64,000 nucleotides of DNA from Zunongwangia atlantica 22II14-10F7 (GTDB lineage Bacteria > Bacteroidota > Bacteroidia > Flavobacteriales > Flavobacteriaceae): the NCBI RefSeq assembly GCF_002094855.1, contig NZ_ARYN01000004.1, positions 1 through 64,000 on the forward strand. Direction: 5' to 3'. The notes under the pieces were generated by a model, which did not search any database, was not told the origin of the DNA, and worked only from the letters and a program-made list of their open reading frames with translations. The number at the start of each line of letters is the position of its first letter. The first letter of the stretch is position 1. The position numbers and the translations under genes are program-made. Below, in pieces: positions 10,167-17,135 of this stretch.

Positions 10167-11483
10167 TTACTTTCGTTTACTTACCCAATTAAGATAATTA
10201 TAACCTATAATTCCTGCTAAAATAGATGCCGTTAAAATACCTATTTTAGCTTGTGTAAGCATTTCTGGTTGGTCGTAAGCCAACTCAGTTATAAAAAGGG
10301 ACATAGTAAAACCAATTCCGCCTAAACAGCCAACACCATAAATATGTTTCCAGGTTACTCCTTTTGGTAGTTTACAAAGTTTTATAGCGCATAGTAAGCG
10401 TGTAAATAGCACGATACCACAAAACTTTCCAATAATTAATCCCAAAACGATTCCGAGTGTTATCGGGCTTAAAAAGAATCCAAATGATTCGGCATCTATG
10501 GTAACACCAGCATTTGCAAAGGCAAAAAGTGGTAATACCACAAAGTTTACAAAATTGGATAGGCCACTTTCTAGGCGTTCTAATGGCGGTGTAGCTTCTT
10601 TTGTGAGTAGCGCAAATTTCTCAATAATCACTCCGGTATCCTCATCACTGCTCGTTAAATTGGGATCTTCATTTTTATTGATTTTAAAAGAAAGTAACTT
10701 CACTTTTCGTAAAAATAGCGGTGTATCTATAGTACGCGAATTAGGTATTGCCAGTGCAGCTAAAACAGCTGCAATCGTTGCATGTACACCAGATAATAAA
10801 ATAGCCAGCCATAGACCGCCAATACCAACAATCATATAAAAATAAGTATTTCTAACACCTATGTAATTTGCAAATATTAGAACAGAAAGGAATATCGCCG
10901 CAATTCCTAAATTTAAAAGTGAAATATCAGAGGTGTAAAAAAGGGCAATAATTAAAACGGCGCCAAGATCGTCGATCACTGCAATGGCGGTAAGGAAGAT
11001 TTTAAGGGATAGTGGTACTTTATCTCCTAACAAATATAATAAACCCAATGCAAAAGCAATATCTGTGGCCATTGGGATTCCCCAACCTCCAATAGCGGGA
11101 GTACCACTATTAAAAACACTAAAAATAATAGCGGGCATCATCATCCCGCCAATACCTGCCGTTAAAGGCAAAAGGGCACCTCTAAAGGAAGACAATTCGC
11201 CATGTAAAATTTCCTTTTTAATTTCTAGACCAATTAAAAAAAAGAACATCGACATTAAACCATCATTAATCCAATGCAGTATACTTTTATTAATCACAAA
11301 ATCATTAAGACCAATATGGATATGTTGTTTCCAAAAGCTATGATAGCCTTCAGCGAGTGGGGAGTTGGCAACAATCATTGCCAGTAAAGCTGAAAAGATT
11401 AAAAGAATACCAACAGAGGTTTGCTTTTCAATAAAATTTTTGATCGGTAATACCAAGTACTGATCCAGGGGTGATTTCTTCAT
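10167..11483 (-). CDS. nhaA: Na+/H+ antiporter NhaA
   Basis: NhaA is a polytopic inner-membrane antiporter that exchanges sodium for protons in pH and salt homeostasis. It has 438 residues and about 11-12 hydrophobic segments. The two ion-binding aspartates sit in AVIDDLGAV, and the conserved ATDIAFALG helix also carries its Asp. The N-terminal GLEIKKEILHGEL matches the family. The C-terminal half has a long hydrophilic loop (KINKNEDPNLTSSDEDTG) between the core domains. The start is ATG at 11483. A marine habitat would fit a sodium antiporter, but that is inference. Confidence 0.95.
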   Translation of the reverse strand: MKKSPLDQYLVLPIKNFIEKQTSVGILLIFSALLAMIVANSPLAEGYHSFWKQHIHIGLNDFVINKSILHWINDGLMSMFFFLIGLEIKKEILHGELSSFRGALLPLTAGIGGMMMPAIIFSVFNSGTPAIGGWGIPMATDIAFALGLLYLLGDKVPLSLKIFLTAIAVIDDLGAVLIIALFYTSDISLLNLGIAAIFLSVLIFANYIGVRNTYFYMIVGIGGLWLAILLSGVHATIAAVLAALAIPNSRTIDTPLFLRKVKLLSFKINKNEDPNLTSSDEDTGVIIEKFALLTKEATPPLERLESGLSNFVNFVVLPLFAFANAGVTIDAESFGFFLSPITLGIVLGLIIGKFCGIVLFTRLLCAIKLCKLPKGVTWKHIYGVGCLGGIGFTMSLFITELAYDQPEMLTQAKIGILTASILAGIIGYNYLNWVSKRK

Positions 11484-11907
11484 AAGGCAGATTATTTATG
11501 GATAATTGAACTTGTAGAGTGGTATTCAAACTTAGAGAAATATGCTCTTTCGGTTTATGACATATATCAGTAATGCGCTTATTTCACGCTTTTTTTCTAC
11601 GGAAAAATTTAAAAATAATTCCTTAAAAAGCTTTTGAAGTATTCTTTTGAAAACTCTCATTGAAAATCGACAAATTTCGGGTCTGGTTTTAAAGCAAAAG
11701 CATTAAGTTTCTGAATGTTTTTTTAAATTATATCATGAATTTAATACTGAAAATAGAGATTATTCACTAGCTTTATATGAAGCCTAAGCATAGAATAAGA
11801 GATAAAAACTGAGACTTAAAATCAATAATATTGAATTACTATTTTCAAGGAAAATTTTTAAAGTCTGAGTTATTGCTTAATAATTTACGAACCAAAATAT
11901 GTAGATC
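11484..11907. other. Intergenic region between nhaA and the universal stress protein gene
   Basis: A 424-bp AT-rich divergent region. I see no credible coding sequence, no strong hairpin and no clean TTG/TAnnTTTG promoter pair. It presumably carries the promoters for nhaA and the stress gene. Confidence 0.4.
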
Positions 11908-12366
11908 ATGGAAAAAGTATTAATTGCTATCGATTATCACCCAAACTCAGAGGTAGTGGCTACGGCCGGATACGAACTGGCAGAGAAAATGAACGCTGAG
12001 GTTTGTTTACTTCACGTTCTAGCCGATGTTTCTCATTACGGCGTAAATTATTCTGAATTTTTAGGTTATCCGGGATACCAAAATATGGGATTTGATCTTG
12101 GTGTTAGTGCACAATTGCAGGAGATGGCTATGGATTATTTAAAAACTGCTAAAAAGCAGTTTAATGATGATAAAGTTTCTATTGCTTTAGAAATTGGAGA
12201 CAGTCATCGTGGTATTTTAAAATATGCCAAAGAATGGGGCGCAGATTTAATTGTAATGGGAACACATAGTCACTCTACTTTAGAGAAGGTTTTAGTTGGC
12301 ACGGTAGCCTCTAAAGTTTTAGAAAAGACACAGATCCCCGTTTATATGGTTCCTATAAAAAAATAA
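11908..12366 (+). CDS. Universal stress protein (UspA family)
   Basis: This is a single-domain Usp fold of 152 residues. It starts with the typical beta-1 strand MEKVLIAIDY and contains LLHVLADV, ADLIVMGTHS and VLVGTVASKVL. The ATP-binding pattern of the family is G-2x-G-9x-G(S/T). Here the second glycine is serine (GTHS), while the final GT is kept, so nucleotide binding may be altered. It is a cytoplasmic stress-associated protein with no assigned enzyme activity. It is a single gene, convergent with the next one. Confidence 0.9.
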   Translation: MEKVLIAIDYHPNSEVVATAGYELAEKMNAEVCLLHVLADVSHYGVNYSEFLGYPGYQNMGFDLGVSAQLQEMAMDYLKTAKKQFNDDKVSIALEIGDSHRGILKYAKEWGADLIVMGTHSHSTLEKVLVGTVASKVLEKTQIPVYMVPIKK

Positions 12367-12367
12367 T

Positions 12368-12400
12368 AAATCTGGAGGCTAATAAGTCTCCAGATCTTTT
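12368..12400 (+). terminator. Hairpin terminator between convergent genes
   Basis: An 8-bp perfect stem (atctggag at 12370-12377, ctccagat at 12388-12395) is followed by a short cttttaaa tail. It overlaps the last codons of the opposite-strand gene. The T tract is weak, so termination efficiency is uncertain. Confidence 0.55.
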
Positions 12401-12840
12401 AAACCTGTTACTTTCTTAAGCGTATATTTTATTTCGTCTAGCTGGCCGTTTAAAACCCTTAAAATTTCTTTACTGAAGTTATAATTTTCTATGGCTCTTT
12501 CGTATTCCTTAGCGCTTTCTTTTTCTCCCTCTAAGCATTCTTCCAGGATAATTTCATCTTTATTTTCAGTAAAAATGGTTTTTAAATCCATCCAGGTTCG
12601 TTGTAAAGTTCCCTGAAAAGTACCACCAACTGCCGGTAAATGGTCTATTTGGTATAGTTCCCTTTCCAGTTCTTTTGCAAATCTTGCGCGTTGGTTAGCC
12701 TGAGTTAAAATAAAATCTTTAAGTAAATCACTTTCGGTATCCTCTAATCCGTTTTTAAAAACTTCTCCCGCATCATAATTCTTTTCCAGAAGTTCCTGTA
12801 AAGCTTTTGCGATTTCTTTAGGATCATCAATCTTTTCCAT
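12379..12840 (-). CDS. PA2169-family four-helix-bundle protein (DUF2383)
   Basis: This 153-residue all-alpha protein matches the DUF2383/PA2169 ferritin-like pattern: a first helix around DAGEVFKNGLEDTE, then QANQRARFAKELERELYQ, then GTLQRTWMDLKTIF, and a last helix region with ECLEGEKESAKEYERAI. The family is a ferritin-like helical bundle of unknown function, often seen near stress genes. Here it converges with a universal stress protein. The stop codon lies inside the shared terminator hairpin. No signal peptide. Confidence 0.82.
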   Translation of the reverse strand: MEKIDDPKEIAKALQELLEKNYDAGEVFKNGLEDTESDLLKDFILTQANQRARFAKELERELYQIDHLPAVGGTFQGTLQRTWMDLKTIFTENKDEIILEECLEGEKESAKEYERAIENYNFSKEILRVLNGQLDEIKYTLKKVTGLKDLETY

Positions 12841-12956
12841 AGGCCATTTTAAATACTTTGCCTAAAGTAGTGCAAGCTTTTGGGCTGTTGTCTTAATTAT
12901 TTTTAAATTCACCTCGATTTAGCTTTTCATGTTAATAATTCTAAATATCTAAACAA

Positions 12957-13499
12957 ATGAATGTTTTTATCGCCATCTTAAAAGGAATTAATGTAGGCGG
13001 ACACAAAAAAATCCTAATGGCAGAACTGCGAGGGTTATTAACTGAAATTAATGAGATCGAAAACGTGAAAACCTATATTCAAAGTGGGAATATTATTTTT
13101 AATGCTTCATTAAAGGATACCAGTTTATTAGAACAATTAATTCAGGATAAAATTTTAGATCATTATGGTTTTGAAGTCAGCACTATTGTACTTTCAAAAG
13201 AGGAACTTACTCATGTAATAAATAAAAATCCTTATGCTGAAGTTGATATTAAGCGTTTACACTGTACTTTTTTTAAGACTGAACCCATCTTAGAAAACCG
13301 CCAAAAGCTTGAAACTTTCGATGCCTCTCCAGATGTCTTTACAACTGCTGAAGATTGCGTTTACATTTGCTGTGAAACAGAGCGTTACAGTAAATCGAAT
13401 ATCAATAATAGTGTCGCTGAAAAGCTGTTGAAAATAAATTGTACTACCCGAAACTGGAAAACCTGTATTAAGCTCTTAGAGATGGCTAAAAGCTTATGA
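12957..13499 (+). CDS. DUF1697 domain-containing protein
   Basis: This 180-residue protein has the characteristic DUF1697 opening, FIAILKGINVGGHKKILMAE, followed by YIQSGNIIF and the GFEVSTIVLSKEEL segment. The C-terminal RNWKTCIKLLEMA corresponds to the family's conserved R-N-W/x-xT motif. Function is unknown for the family; it is a small cytoplasmic alpha/beta protein. It ends overlapping the convergent next gene by 6 bp. Confidence 0.9.
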   Translation: MNVFIAILKGINVGGHKKILMAELRGLLTEINEIENVKTYIQSGNIIFNASLKDTSLLEQLIQDKILDHYGFEVSTIVLSKEELTHVINKNPYAEVDIKRLHCTFFKTEPILENRQKLETFDASPDVFTTAEDCVYICCETERYSKSNINNSVAEKLLKINCTTRNWKTCIKLLEMAKSL

Positions 13500-14087
13500 T
13501 TGCTGTAAGCGCAGCTCAAATTCGATAATTCCGGCATCAATTTTTGCAGAATGTAAAATTCCGTTTTTATAAAGATAAGTGCTTTCCCGGCCTTTTTCGT
13601 TTTCTTTTGCGTAGATATGGTTTCCAATCTTTCTTAACGCATGAAATCCACCTGTTTCTTCGCTGTAAACGCGATCTATTCCTGTAGGTTCTTCAAAAAT
13701 TAATTGCACGCCACAATAGGAGACAGAATGTTTGATGTTTTTCTCTAATTCGCCCGAATCGTAAAACTTGTAACCGCTGGTAGATTTTAAAGTTTTGGTA
13801 TTTGTACGCTCTTTGCCGTTAAAATAAATTTGAACATCAGATTGTTCTAAATGTTGGCCATCAAATTTTACATCAAAGGCGTAACTGACTTCAATTTTGG
13901 TTAAAATTCGGGTTTCTATATTTGTTTTGGTAAGATATTGTACACTTTGGCCCTGTGTTTCTTTAACCGCTTTTAATTGCCCAATCGTATCGTCCTTGTG
14001 AATTATCGTATAGGTATAATTCTCTTTTTGTGCATACAGCGCAAAATCAAGAAATAAAATAATAATTATTGAAAAGGCCGATTTCAT
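13494..14087 (-). CDS. Secreted DUF6134-like protein
   Basis: This 197-residue protein has a Sec signal peptide (IIIILFLDFALYAQKEN). The mature part is beta-rich: YTIIHKDDTIGQLKAVKE, then GYKFYDSGELEKNI, then YLYKNGILHSAKID. This resembles the DUF6134 family, common in Flavobacteria and of unknown function. The repeated short strand-turn units suggest a periplasmic lipid- or envelope-related beta structure, but nothing catalytic can be seen. It overlaps DUF1697 tail to tail. Confidence 0.72.
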   Translation of the reverse strand: MKSAFSIIIILFLDFALYAQKENYTYTIIHKDDTIGQLKAVKETQGQSVQYLTKTNIETRILTKIEVSYAFDVKFDGQHLEQSDVQIYFNGKERTNTKTLKSTSGYKFYDSGELEKNIKHSVSYCGVQLIFEEPTGIDRVYSEETGGFHALRKIGNHIYAKENEKGRESTYLYKNGILHSAKIDAGIIEFELRLQQS

Positions 14088-14234
14088 GATGGGGGTTTTA
14101 ATGGCTTAATTTAAGTAAAAATCTGCAATATTATACTTGACAGCTAATTTTTGAATTATAGGCTTTTTACGCTCTAAAATAGGCTCAGAACCTATAAATA
14201 AATCTAGAAAAGAATGTATTCTTCGGAATACAAC

Positions 14235-14993
14235 TTACTTAAAATTCTGTCTCAATTTCATAAATTCCTGCTCTAGGAAATTAAGCTTTTGTTCGATTTC
14301 AATATTATTATTTTCAGGAAGACGCTTAAAGAAAGTATAGCAAACACTCCACATTTCTTTAATTTCTGTAGGAGAAACTTCAAGATCGTCGATATTGGTA
14401 TTAGTTGCTCTTAAGGTTATAGTTGCTGAAGAGTGATAAAACTTTCTAAAAAATATTTTTCCGTGAACTAAAACAATAACCAGGCTGCCATTTTCGATTT
14501 TGGTAAAATCTTCCGCTAAAATATGTTCTCCTATAACAACATCCTTAGGGCAAAATGCTTTATCGTTATTAGTCATTTCTAAATTAGAAATTAAGTAACC
14601 TCTATATTTTTTATCTGGATTTATAGGTAAGTGAAGTTTGGGAAGATCTTCTATAAAGTGTGGCTTATCGTAATATTGTATATAATCTGCTTCGGTTTTT
14701 GGAGTGATACAGGGGATTTTAGTAAACTCTTCTTTATTAAAACTACCTTGTAGCGCAAGGTCGTCTTTAAACTTTAAAAGTTTATTCACGGTAAGTTCTT
14801 TAGTAAGTAGATCATCTATAGTAATGCTAAAATGATTAGCTATTTTAATAATGGTTTCAATTCTAGGTTCACTTCGTTCTTCTTCGTAAGCACCCAAAGT
14901 ACCGCGTTTTAGCTCAAATAATTCAGCAAAAGCCTGCTGACTTAGTTTCTTTACATTTCTGATCTTCCTAATATTTTTACCGAAATACGACAT
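14235..14993 (-). CDS. XRE-family transcriptional regulator with degenerate S24/LexA-like domain
   Basis: This is a 252-residue regulator. Residues 5-60 form a Cro/CI helix-turn-helix (LSQQAFAELFELKRGTLGAYE). Residues ~125-230 resemble the LexA/CI-type S24 fold. The usual catalytic serine motif GDSM is replaced by NLEM, and the lysine position reads FFRKF, so self-cleavage is not expected. The C-terminus is a coiled helix. The gene faces away from the Tir/PspA/flotillin operon, and paired AATATT-centred sites lie between them, so it is a plausible regulator of that operon as well as of itself. The regulatory link is inference. Confidence 0.85.
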   Translation of the reverse strand: MSYFGKNIRKIRNVKKLSQQAFAELFELKRGTLGAYEEERSEPRIETIIKIANHFSITIDDLLTKELTVNKLLKFKDDLALQGSFNKEEFTKIPCITPKTEADYIQYYDKPHFIEDLPKLHLPINPDKKYRGYLISNLEMTNNDKAFCPKDVVIGEHILAEDFTKIENGSLVIVLVHGKIFFRKFYHSSATITLRATNTNIDDLEVSPTEIKEMWSVCYTFFKRLPENNNIEIEQKLNFLEQEFMKLRQNFK

Positions 14994-15009
14994 ATTTTGC
15001 TAAAATTAT

Positions 15010-15039
15010 TTGCAATATTGAAATTTAGTTGTATCTTTA
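15010..15039 (+). promoter_or_regulatory. Candidate promoter with flanking operator-like sites before the PspA operon
   Basis: TTG at 15010-15012 and TATCTTTA at 15032-15039 are 19 bp apart. This fits the Bacteroidota layout, with A for G at the last -7 position. The 8-bp palindrome caatattg (15013-15020) lies between the boxes, and a near copy, caatatta (15045-15052), lies just downstream of the -7 box. That is a natural place for repressor binding by the divergent XRE protein. Confidence 0.4.
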
Positions 15040-15140
15040 TCTAACAATATTAGCTAATAGATTTGATAATTACTAATTTATTTGGTTATTTCTCTTCATG
15101 GATTTTACAATATAGAGATTGCTAAATGAATTAGCTCGAA

Positions 15141-15221
15141 ATGGAAAATTTGAACTTTAAACCTAAACAACCAATGATTACAGCAATAATTACGGCAGTG
15201 ATTGTGTTAATAATACCTTAA
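15141..15221 (+). CDS. Possible 26-residue hydrophobic leader peptide or small membrane protein
   Basis: An ATG-initiated ORF of 26 codons has a polar N-terminus (MENLNFKPKQP) followed by a hydrophobic run MITAIITAVIVLIIP long enough to insert in a membrane. Its stop at 15219-15221 falls on the first bases of an 11-bp-stem hairpin. It lies 63 bp before the first operon gene. It could be a small membrane component of the PspA system, a leader peptide, or chance. No ribosome site is obvious. Confidence 0.3.
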   Translation: MENLNFKPKQPMITAIITAVIVLIIP

Positions 15222-15242
15222 TACAAAATAGATTTTGTATTA
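15219..15242 (+). promoter_or_regulatory. Leader hairpin before the PspA operon
   Basis: taatacaaaat and attttgtatta form a perfect 11-bp stem with a 2-base spacer. There is no T tract, so it looks more like an mRNA structure or protein-binding site than a simple terminator. It sits 42 bp before the ATG at 15285 and abuts the small ORF stop. Confidence 0.5.
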
Positions 15243-15284
15243 TTATACTCTAGTTTTTAACACCAATCAAAAAACACTGTCTAG

Positions 15285-15680
15285 ATGAAAAACCACTTTC
15301 AGATAACCAAAAATTTTCTGCTAGAGCTTAATTTCAATATCGATTTCGAAAATGAAGCCGAAGGAATTTTAATGATTCGAAAAGAGAATTTTGGGATTAA
15401 AAACCTTATCCTGGGTGTAGCACCGCCTATTTTAATAATGGAGCAGTTCTTATTCAAGATTAATAACCAGTCTGAAAAGATCTATCGCAGCCTGCTGCAA
15501 AAAAACCGTGACATTATCCATGGCGCCTTTGTAGTAGACGATTTTGGAGAAAAAGTGATCTTTAGAGATACGCTTCAGATAGAAAACTTAGATCTAAACG
15601 AACTGGAAGGATCATTAAATTCACTTAGTTTATTAATGAGTGAATATTCAGACAAAATCATAGAATTTTCAAAATATTAA
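15285..15680 (+). CDS. Tir/CesT-chaperone-like (YbjN-type) protein
   Basis: This 131-residue protein has the alpha-beta arrangement of the type III chaperone/YbjN superfamily: an N-terminal helix (ITKNFLLELNF), a strand pair around ILMIRKENFGIKNLI, then LLQKNRDIIHGAFVVDDFG and VIFRDTLQIENLD with a C-terminal helix. Genes of this kind are often annotated as molecular chaperone Tir and are reported next to PspA in several bacterial lineages. It is the first gene of the operon, 11 bp before pspA. No type III secretion genes are nearby, so a secretion role is unlikely. Confidence 0.75.
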   Translation: MKNHFQITKNFLLELNFNIDFENEAEGILMIRKENFGIKNLILGVAPPILIMEQFLFKINNQSEKIYRSLLQKNRDIIHGAFVVDDFGEKVIFRDTLQIENLDLNELEGSLNSLSLLMSEYSDKIIEFSKY

Positions 15681-15691
15681 ACCTTAGCGTT

Positions 15692-16405
15692 ATGAACATT
15701 TTTAAACGATTATTTAAAATAGGAGAAGCTGAAGCAAATTCAGCAATAGATAAAATGGAAGATCCCATTAAATTAACCGAGCAGGGAATCAGGGACCTTA
15801 AACAGGATTTGGAGAAAAATCTGGAAGCTTTGGCGCAGGTAAAAGCCCTGGCGATTAGAGCAAAGAACGACCAGGAAGAATATCTGGACAAAAAAGAAGA
15901 TTACCATAATAAAGCGATTTTGATCCTGAAAAAAGGACAAAGTGGTGATATGGATAAAACCGAATCAGATCGCCTTGCTCGTGAGGCTTTAGTAAAAAAG
16001 GAAGAAGCGCAAAAACACGTAGAACGATCTGAAGAAGAAGCCAAAAAGTTTAATGAAAATGTAGCCCAGTTAGAGCGAAATATTCAAACTATCAAATCGA
16101 ATATTAGCAATTGGGAAAACGAACTTAGAACGCTTAAAGCTCGCGTAAAAGTGAGCAACGCCACAAAGAGCCTTAACAAGCAAATGGCCGAAATTGATAG
16201 TAGTAGCACAGTTTCTATGCTAGAGCGCATGAAAGAAAAAGTAGCGCAGGAAGAAGCTTTGGCTGAAGCCTATGGCGATATTGCCGGCGCCTCTAAATCT
16301 ATAGACGAAGAGCTTGAAAAAGCAGCTAGCACTACAGAAGCAAAAGCCGAAGATGATCTTAGCAAACTTAAAAATCAACTAGGTTTAAATGATGATAAAA
16401 AATAA
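15692..16405 (+). CDS. pspA: PspA/IM30 (Vipp1) family envelope-stress protein
   Basis: This 237-residue protein is almost entirely helical and heptad-rich. It has the PspA N-terminal amphipathic helix (MNIFKRLFKIGEAEANSAID) and then DPIKLTEQGIRDLKQDLEK. PspA proteins are ESCRT-III-like; they coat and repair the cytoplasmic face of stressed inner membranes. It is followed 5 bp later by the OB-fold membrane gene and then flotillin. No pspB/C/F genes are present, so control must differ from E. coli. Confidence 0.93.
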   Translation: MNIFKRLFKIGEAEANSAIDKMEDPIKLTEQGIRDLKQDLEKNLEALAQVKALAIRAKNDQEEYLDKKEDYHNKAILILKKGQSGDMDKTESDRLAREALVKKEEAQKHVERSEEEAKKFNENVAQLERNIQTIKSNISNWENELRTLKARVKVSNATKSLNKQMAEIDSSSTVSMLERMKEKVAQEEALAEAYGDIAGASKSIDEELEKAASTTEAKAEDDLSKLKNQLGLNDDKK

Positions 16406-16410
16406 CGAAA

Positions 16411-17121
16411 TTGACCAGTTTAACAGACATATTATTCTCTGAGGTAAACATTACCTTAAGCATCCTCTGTATGCTATTAATCGTTTATTGGTTGCTAACC
16501 ATGATAAGCGGTATCGACTTTGATTACGACATGGATATTGATATCGATGCCGATGTAGATGTCGATGCAGATCTGGCAACCGATGGCGCAAATATGGAAT
16601 TTCAGGATGTTTCGAATGCCGAGCTGAATAAAGAGGATGTGGTAGGTAGAAGAATTCAACCTTTAAAATGGTGGCAAATTATGTTGATCTATTTCAACTT
16701 TGTTGGCCTGCCATTTATGTTCACCTTTACCTGTTTTGTATTTATCTGGTGGTTTACCACGGCAATAACAACAGCGCTAACCTATACGTATAATAACTTT
16801 TTGGGTTTCGCCATCATGATCGCCGGTTTTTTTACTTCTTTGTTTGTAAACAAGATCTTTACCACACCTTTTAAAGGTTTCTTTAAAAACCTGAACAAAG
16901 ACGGCGATAAAGCCATCGATTATATTGGCAGGCAAGGTATTTTGTTATCCACCATTTCTGGTGATAAAATGGGAAATGCTGAAATCTATGCTAATGGAGA
17001 TTCGCATTCCATCTACGTAAAGTCGTTAGATGGACATCAATTAAATTACCACGAAAAAATCTTAATTATCAAGCAATCTGCAGATAAAAATTACTTCTTA
17101 GTACAATCTTATAACGACTAA
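16411..17121 (+). CDS. YqiJ/YuaF-like OB-fold membrane protein, flotillin partner
   Basis: This 236-residue protein has an N-terminal membrane helix (about 14-32), a striking Asp-rich run (DYDMDIDIDADVDVDADLA, about 37-55), two or three further helices (about 85-150), and a C-terminal OB/NfeD-like beta domain (~165-236) with IDYIGRQGILLSTISGDKMG. E. coli YqiJ and Bacillus YuaF have this plan and are encoded next to flotillin. TTG at 16411 is the start: an in-frame stop lies 15 bp upstream, and the next Met would cut the first helix. The acidic run could bind divalent cations, which is inference. Confidence 0.82.
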   Translation: MTSLTDILFSEVNITLSILCMLLIVYWLLTMISGIDFDYDMDIDIDADVDVDADLATDGANMEFQDVSNAELNKEDVVGRRIQPLKWWQIMLIYFNFVGLPFMFTFTCFVFIWWFTTAITTALTYTYNNFLGFAIMIAGFFTSLFVNKIFTTPFKGFFKNLNKDGDKAIDYIGRQGILLSTISGDKMGNAEIYANGDSHSIYVKSLDGHQLNYHEKILIIKQSADKNYFLVQSYND

Positions 17122-17135
17122 ACCTAACTTAAAAA

